Assembly (NCBI GenBank): GCA_963932145.1
Contig: OZ010578.1
Location: 41,343,101-41,407,100 of the forward strand
Reading direction: 5' to 3'
Length of the DNA stretch: 64,000 bases
From: Acanthosepion lycidas
Taxonomy: Eukaryota; Mollusca; Cephalopoda; Sepiida; Sepiidae
The notes below the pieces were generated by a model. It saw nothing but the letters and a program-made list of their open reading frames with translations, was not told the origin of the DNA and ran no database searches. Positions within the stretch are counted from its first letter, which is position 1. Every line of letters begins with the position of its first letter. Of the stretch, positions 58,218 to 64,000 are shown piece after piece. The position numbers were made by a program, and so were the translations under genes.

Positions 58218-58221
<4 letters not shown>

Positions 58222-58481
58222 AGAAAAGTAAAAACCTTTGATGGAACTAACGGACAACTTGCCAAAAGCTTAAACTCTTATCCAAATAAAGTCTCGAACA
58301 AAAATGCCAACACTGAAAAAGAAAAAAGTCCTAAAAGCAAGCCTACCTACTCTCTAAAGTGCTTGAAGTCCAGATTGACTAACGCTTTACAACGAAAGGT
58401 TGGCTCTAGTCGTAACACGAGCTTCATGTTCACGCGATCTTCAGTAGGCTTGAACGCAAAAAAACACACTTTTTCGTTCAC

Positions 58482-58516
<35 letters not shown>

Positions 58517-58519
58517 TAT

Positions 58520-58704
58520 AGTAGAGAGCATAAAGATCAGAACGATAAGAAAAAGTCTAAATGTGAAATAACATTTTATTTTAAAGCTTCATAGAACATT
58601 TTATTTTTTTCCTTCATAAAATGTTATTTCAATCTTTAAAATATAAAAGTTATTTCACATTTCGACTTTTTCTTAAAATAGTTCTGATCTTTATGCTCTC
58701 TACT
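58520..58704. repeat. Nested hairpin, 55-bp outer arms
   Basis: AGTAGAGAGCATAAAGATCA (58520-58539) and AATGTGAAATAAC (58560-58572) pair with 58649-58704. An inner AAATAACATTTTAT/ATAAAATGTTATTT pairing nests within. (TA)n adjoins the left edge. Confidence 0.8.
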
Positions 58705-59329
58705 GTTTCTATATTGATTTTTATAATTATTCATTATACATTTATTTTTCTTTGTTTATTATATTATCTTATAATATTTGTTACGCTATTATGCATTTAT
58801 AATATTTAATATATTGTTAAAACCTTTTATCTGTTTATTTTTATGATAAGTCGTGGCATACAACGATTTTTATTTTAAAATAAGTGTTGCTTAGCAAATG
58901 TAATTTATTAAGAAGATCTCGCTATGAGTTAACATAATGCATTGATTTTTTTTTATTTATTATATAGTGATATGAATGAATCTAGATTCTAATCTATTTA
59001 AATTTAAACGTAACATTTCTCTGTTTTTACGATTTGGTCGTAATTTTTCGATACTGGAGAAAAGCTTTTAGAAAGTTGAAATGCGACTATTAACTCATTA
59101 TCGCCGATTTCTTTATCTATTATTATTATTTATATTCAAAGATTTTTTTATTAACATTTAGTGTGACTTTAATTCTTTTACATTTTCTTATTCATTAAAT
59201 GTAAAGTAATATATTTCAAATTTGTTGGTAATGCGTTTTCAGTTATAACGATATTTTGTTACGTTCGCTAATAGCCAATTTGCTTTTATTATCTTTCAAT
59301 TATTTTAAAAACAACAGCAACAGCAACAA

Positions 59330-59330
<1 letters not shown>
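58705..59330. other. Unassigned AT-rich spacer
   Basis: Nothing recognised. Confidence 0.5.

Positions 59331-59415
<85 letters not shown>
59331..59415. repeat. (ATT)n(AAT)n mirror microsatellite
   Basis: About 14 ATT units followed by about 13 AAT units, so the array is self-complementary across its centre near 59374. Confidence 0.9.
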
Positions 59416-60129
59416 CCCAAATATATTTGATAATAATTTTATTTTTTTTATTTTATTATTATTTAAAAATATATATAGCAATATATTGGCACATTTAATG
59501 ACGAACTGTTTACTCTGATATCCAATGTATAAAAAACAATGTTTTTCTCATGTTTTAAGGGCATTGGGCAGAGTACCTCTGTTGCTAATCTGCTGCACCT
59601 TATTTTTAAGAGTAACGAGCAACACTGGTTTTTATTCATCCTCTAAATCTCTCACCATGTCGACCAAAGAACTTGGAAAGGAGATGGGGGCCGCCAAGTT
59701 ATCTACAAGTCCATAGAAAGGATTATATATATATAGCCACCAGCTCTTGCACTAATGTTAGTGCAGGTTGATCAGTAGCTGGATGGCTAAGAGTTCAACA
59801 CAAATACATGCAGGTCGGAAATCCCATGGCGAGGAAGAGACAACGACGGGGACAAGTGTAGGATGCCACAGGCAGTCTTTAACTTTATTTTCACACATGG
59901 GTGGTGAGAGGTAGATGACTGTTGTGCAGCACAAAATCGGATATTGTTGTACTTCGTATCCTCCTCTCATAATAAAACAGCCCTATTTAGGGATGGCACT
60001 GCTTTCATCTCGTGGGAAAGGTCAATAAAAGACGACCTAAAATTTGTATCTCCGAGTATGACCCTGTCAGAAGATGTGTATGGCTGAACATCCAAATTGC
60101 GCTCCCGAAATTTCAAAAATTCAAAATTT
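59416..60129. other. Unassigned, possibly LINE 5' region
   Basis: No domain seen. The part after 59730 may be 5' untranslated sequence of the LINE below (inference from position only). Confidence 0.4.
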
Positions 60130-60990
60130 AATGAAACAAATATGTTCATAGGATCTTGGATTGTGAGGACAAGACAATAAGAAAAACCTTGAACGCAGAA
60201 CAGCAATTATTGCACGAGTGATTAAACAGAAAAACATCAGTATTGCTGCTCTATCAGCAACTAGTCTTCCAGACAGAGGGCAACTCAAAGAAATGGAAGG
60301 TGGCTACACCTTCTTTTGGGCAGAACGACCTGAATCTGCGAAAAGAGAATCTGACGTAGGACTTCCTATCAGAAGCGATCTTTTGTCACGTCTGGAATCA
60401 CTTCCAGTTGGTATATCTGACAGGCTAATGTCTCTTCGCTTACTTATCGATGGAAATAAACATACCACTTTATTTAATTGTTATTCGCCTACCATGGACT
60501 CTACTGAGGAAGTAAAATAACACTTTTACTGCAACTTTCGTGAATTTCTAAGGCGGTGATCATTTCATGACAAACTTCATGTGATAGGGAACTTCACTGC
60601 TCGTGTTGGATATGACACACTATCCTGGGGTAAAGTCGTTGGGAATTATGGCGTCGTTAAATCAAATTCTAACGGGATATTGCTGAGGTCTCTTTGCAGT
60701 GAATTCGATTTTGTAATCACCAACACAATTTTCCAATAACCAACTAGTTTCAAAACTACATGGCGACATCCTAGATCAGGGCACGGCTATCTCATTGACG
60801 ACATCATCGTCCGTGGTCGTGATCGCCCCGACATAAACCTGACGCTATCACTAGCAATCAGTCAATGTTGGTCAGATCATAAAATTGTTTATTCACATAC
60901 GGCAATGCATTTGAAGAATCCTGTTAGAAACAAACAAGGAAAACCGCCAAAGAAGGGAGACATAACAAAGCGGAAAGACAGTTGTGTTGG
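60130..60990 (+). pseudogene. RTE/BovB-type LINE AP-endonuclease domain
   Basis: MFIGSWIVRTR, ERRTAIIARVIKQKNISIAA, GQLKEMEGGYTFFWAERPES, DRLMSLRL, VIGNFTARVGYD, TTWRHPRSGHGYLIDDIIV and CWSDHKIVYSH follow the order of RTE-type endonucleases. Catalytic GDFNARVG is GNFTARVG here, so two active-site residues are changed; the SDH motif is kept. RT is absent downstream. Confidence 0.8.
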
Positions 60991-61080
60991 TGAGATGCTT
61001 TTACTTTCATTTTGACGGTAACATTTTGTGTTGCGCATGTGTTCGTCATGTGTTGCGTTCACAAATGATTTAAGCATTTT

Positions 61081-62010
61081 TTTTTTTTAGTGGCGGGAAG
61101 CCACTAGCGCGCAATGGGTTACAGAGAGTTGGGGCGAGAGCAAATAGGAGCGATGAAGGAAAGGATGAAGAGAAGGATAGGAGATAGATCAAGACATCTG
61201 GAGACGTCGATTGACATTACATTTGATCAGTTGGAGATTATAGCTGTCAGGGAAACAGGAAATGGGAAGGGAGTTCCATAGGCGAGAGACATGAAACTAT
61301 TGGAGTAGAAGAGACGACTACATTTAACAGTTTCGACAGTGAACGGATGTGAGCGAGATGTCAGCCTAGTAGAACGCTTAAATTCATGAAGTCTAGGAAC
61401 CAGCGAAAGCAGCTCATCGGAGCAGTTACCGTGAAAGTATTGGTAAAAAAGACAGAGGGAGGCGACGGCACGTCTGTGAGAGCGCGACTGCTGACGAGAT
61501 GACAGATCAGGGCCAATTACATTGCATATCCGTCTCTGAGACAAACAGAAAGGGCTCCAGACCTTATATAGCAGCAATACTCAATGCAAGGGCGAATGGT
61601 TGATTTGTAGATTTGAAGGATCGACTCCGGCGAAAAAAATTTCCTGGAGCGGCACAAGGAGCCAATTTTCCTTGCGGCTGACGAAGCTATTGATTCAATG
61701 TATTTGTTCCATCTCAGGTCAGCAGACAATGTAAGACCGAGCAGTCGCAAAGAGGTGCTCTCGTGGAGTTGAGCGTCAGACATTCTAATGGGAGGCAGGG
61801 ATGGTTCTCTCTGGTGAGTAATAGAGAGCAGTTTTGTTTTTAAGGCATTAAAAGTTAACCAGCCAATTCCTAAGTGAAACCCGTTGTCTTCCATTTTGAT
61901 CTGTATTTTCCAAATCATCTCAAGATTTAGTAGAGATTCCAAATCGTTTCTTGTCGTCCTAAAACTTAACTTTGTACTTGAGAAGAGGACGATCCTGAAA
62001 ATGTAATGCA
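61081..62010 (-). pseudogene. Jockey-like LINE, RT thumb and C-terminal region
   Basis: WLTFNALKTKLLSITHQ, LRLLGLTLSADLRWNKYIES, SPESILQIYKSTIRPCIEYC, RRICNVIGPDLSSRQQS and FYQYFHGNCSDELLSLVPRL run in order from 62010 to 61300, with a frame change near 61550. This is the best copy of the jockey tail here. The 3' end is AAGCCACTAGCGCGCAATGG near 61095. Confidence 0.85.
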
Positions 62011-62129
62011 TATTTTTTGAAGCGGAAAAATGTCCTGAAAGATATATACTCGTTTAATATAAGTTTAATGGCTTGTACATTCGAGATTTATATATTTATA
62101 TATATATAAAAGTTGTTTCATTAAAACGG

Positions 62130-62570
62130 ATTAATTCAGCAGTAAATAAACCAGTGTTATTGGTGAAAATTTATTTATTTCTCTGTTGGATCGTGTTATT
62201 AAATCATGACAATTATGTGTGAAAAATAATATCGTCAAAATGTCCGCCAAGTTTTCGGCGGCATCCCTACATTCGATGGTCAACATTTTTGATGACATCT
62301 CTGCATAGTTGCTTCTTGATCTCACCCATATGCCCTATTATCTCATGCATCAGATGTTGAATTGTTGGCTTGTTGGCATAGACCTTACTTTTGAGATGAC
62401 CCCAAAGGAAGAAATCTAAAGGCGTCAAGTCGCACGATTATGGTGGCCAATTGACTTTGCTGTTTCGAGAGATGATGCGACCTCTGCATTTCTGTTTGAA
62501 CGTCCATTTTCGTAATAGGCTTCGATAACTTTAACACGTTGTTTGATTGTTAATCATTTCATGGTTGAAA
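62130..62570 (-). pseudogene. Tc1/mariner-superfamily transposase, internally deleted
   Basis: Minus strand: TIKQRVKVIEAYYENGRSN (N-terminal helix-turn-helix) passes directly into ISRNSKVNWPP, then SCDLTPLDFFLWGHLKSKVY (one stop between) and LGGHFDDIIFHT. The centre with the first two catalytic acids is deleted. Confidence 0.75.
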
Positions 62571-63079
62571 TTGCCAAAGACTTAAGTTGTTAAATCTGAA
62601 AGAAAAAGAAGAAATCATTAGACGCTTTAACTTAATTTACATTTTAAATCGGTTGAAGTTATTGGAACACCCTTATATTTAAACATATATTATTAAATAT
62701 AACAGACAATGAATGTCTATTATGTCTGATCGTAAGGTGTTCTAATGTTCGAATGTTCGTTGTAATGGTTATTAACAAATGAAAATGTATCTCAATAAAC
62801 ATAATAATACCTGTAACAAAATTGATAATATTCATAAAAATATTGTAAGTCAAAATAAACATAACACTATTAACTTATACTATTGTAACCAAATGCATAA
62901 TAATTACATACATGATAAAACAACACTCAAAAACATAAGTAGAAATATTTAACCCATTAATAATAATAAACAATTTAAGCTCATCATATTTAAAGAATTT
63001 AAAACAATTGACGTTATAGTCTCTAATAACCCTACAACCACACAACTAAAAGCTCTATAAAAAAAACAAAAAACAATGT

Positions 63080-63402
63080 AGTGTATAAGTTTATATGCCG
63101 ATTCAGAGATTGTATCTGATACTAATAATAAACCTACTACATATATTGGTTTTACTACAACCACGCACTCTCGCTGACTTACCTGTCACATTTCAGATCT
63201 TACTTCTATTAAACAAAATTTCTTATAAAAACATATCCATGTACATAAGAGACAGATATTAGTTGATAACACAACAATACTCGCACATACACACAGTAAA
63301 AAGAACCTTCAGATATTGGAGGCCATCTACATTAAAATGAAGCAACCCACACTCATCAAATTTATATTTCAAACTAGTCACAACACATTATATTGCATGT
63401 AG
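63080..63402 (+). pseudogene. PLE GIY-YIG endonuclease fragment
   Basis: SDTNNKPTTYIGFTTTTHSR holds the YIG motif. It is followed by LTCHISDLTSIKQN, LVDNTTILAHTHSKKNLQIL and EAIYIKMKQPTL. Two frame interruptions; the stop is at 63400-63402. This subfamily differs from the fragment at 51300-51704 (YIG-T-TTTLSRRL type). Confidence 0.75.
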
Positions 63403-63561
63403 ACATAGGTTCTATCGCGTTGTATGACATCACAGAAACGCTTCTTGAACTTAAAATCTGCGTCTACTATTCCAGGACCATTATCGTCGCATAGCAATTT
63501 TCTATGTCAAAATAACAAAATATCATCTTTGACAGAGGATATCTTTGTTTCATGTCTGTAT

Positions 63562-63610
63562 AACCTCTCTGAGGATGGCTCATGTGAGCCGAAATCTTAG
63601 GACCAACTTA
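63562..63610 (+). ncRNA. Hammerhead-like relic downstream of a PLE
   Basis: CTGAGGA (63569-63575), one extra T, GGCTC/GAGCC (5 bp, loop ATGT), GAAA. Helix III and the cleavage site are lost, and helix I is about 3 bp. Confidence 0.4.
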
Positions 63611-63777
63611 ATAAAAAATATCCAAATGTTGGACAATTTTTATCTATATTTTCACTAGAAATTAAAGCAAACATTCGAATGATCAAACATAATAGACATT
63701 CATTGTCTGTTATATTTAACAACATATGTTTAAATAATGATCTGCTGCTCCAATATAATAAATAAACGGATGTCTAT

Positions 63778-63990
63778 CCATACTGATGAGCTGTGAATCA
63801 GTCTGTCTGTGAATGAACACCATATGCATACTACTGAAAAAATTATTTTGGTTGAGCTCTCGGGGAGAAAAGTGAATTTGTAAACAGTGACTATTACTAC
63901 TGCTGATGCAAAACTCTTCGTTAAAACGAATCGAGTTCTCCAGTCACTGGCGTGTTTATCTAAAAATAAATACGTCTAAATACACCTTCA
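63778..63990 (+). repeat. Retrozyme-like body copy, inverse of 45693-45900
   Basis: CATACTGATGAGCTGTGA then TCAGTCTGTCTGTG is the 45873-45915 hammerhead with about 10 nt (including GAAA) deleted. The body follows: TTGTAAACAGTGACTATTAC, AAAACGAATCGAGTTCTCCA and TTATCTAAAAATAAATACG. Confidence 0.7.
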
Positions 63991-64000
63991 TACACGCTGT

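Larger units (their letters stand above)
62681..63735 (+). mobile_element. Penelope-like element remnant
   Basis: AAATATAACAGACAATGAAT (62694-62713) is matched in inverse at 63694-63713. Between them lies the GIY-YIG fragment (63080-63402) and, 167 nt after its stop, an HHR-type core (63569). Interior 62780-63080 is AT-rich and too decayed to read. Confidence 0.65.

Noticed and set aside
58370-58450. CTGAAGATCGCG...TACGAC (minus) as a hammerhead
   Set aside because: Helix II partly forms, but the GAAA strand is absent; at most a deleted relic.
59525-59716. 63-codon frame with a possible signal-peptide-like N-terminus
   Set aside because: Short, no support from similarity or context; likely chance.

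Overview
No intact host gene is recognisable in these 64 kb. The sequence is AT-rich and full of long (TA)n, (GT)n, (GATA)n and (TTC)n arrays. Between them lie decayed transposable elements typical of a large invertebrate genome. The mix of RTE and jockey-like LINEs, several Tc1/mariner families, Penelope-like elements (PLEs), tRNA-derived SINEs and a Ty3/gypsy fossil fits a mollusc, most likely an octopus-like cephalopod. That placement is inference from repeat content. I saw no rRNA, no functional tRNA and no supported coding exon.

Layout. 0-10 kb: SINE pairs, an RTE LINE tail, a PLE GIY-YIG fragment, two palindromic mariner MITEs in (TA)n, and another LINE fragment. 10-17.5 kb: PLE-type and hammerhead-bearing repeats, a 138-bp palindrome, and a 1.68-kb solo-LTR-like element. 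17.5-26.7 kb: jockey tails, a head-to-head SINE pair, a nearly perfect 362-bp duplication, a GATA mosaic and mariner remnants. 26.7-30.2 kb: a broken Ty3/gypsy element. 30-34 kb: jockey tail, maT-like transposon, SINE and hammerhead-like relics. 34.4-36.3 kb: a polypyrimidine/polypurine domain. 36.7-43 kb: mariner, LTR copies, a multi-hairpin repeat and a 164-bp solo LTR. 43-50 kb: a LINE with nested insertions, two strong hammerhead ribozyme candidates, mariners, and a 30-bp minisatellite inside a SINE-like element. 50-64 kb: PLE fragments with arms, a satellite array, RTE and jockey LINEs, maT and Tc1/mariner fragments.

The most interesting signal is a set of hammerhead ribozyme (HHR) folds. 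Three are essentially complete: 12332-12378 (+), 45598-45678 (-) and 45873-45915 (-). The last sits directly downstream of a tRNA-like pol III promoter inside a partly tandem, roughly 315-bp repeat, which is a retrozyme-like layout. At least six other repeats have the same helices but carry one extra nucleotide after core position A9. Each of the three PLE GIY-YIG fragments has an HHR-type core about 150-170 nt downstream on the same strand. Many of these elements also share a short hairpin box (GCTC...GAGC). Type I hammerheads are already known in PLEs and retrozymes. The tRNA-HHR fusion, the variant core and the shared box may be new, and I could not run the searches that would decide it.

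A second structural signal is a five-hairpin repeat at 41.1-41.7 kb and 46.5 kb whose stems show compensatory changes between copies.
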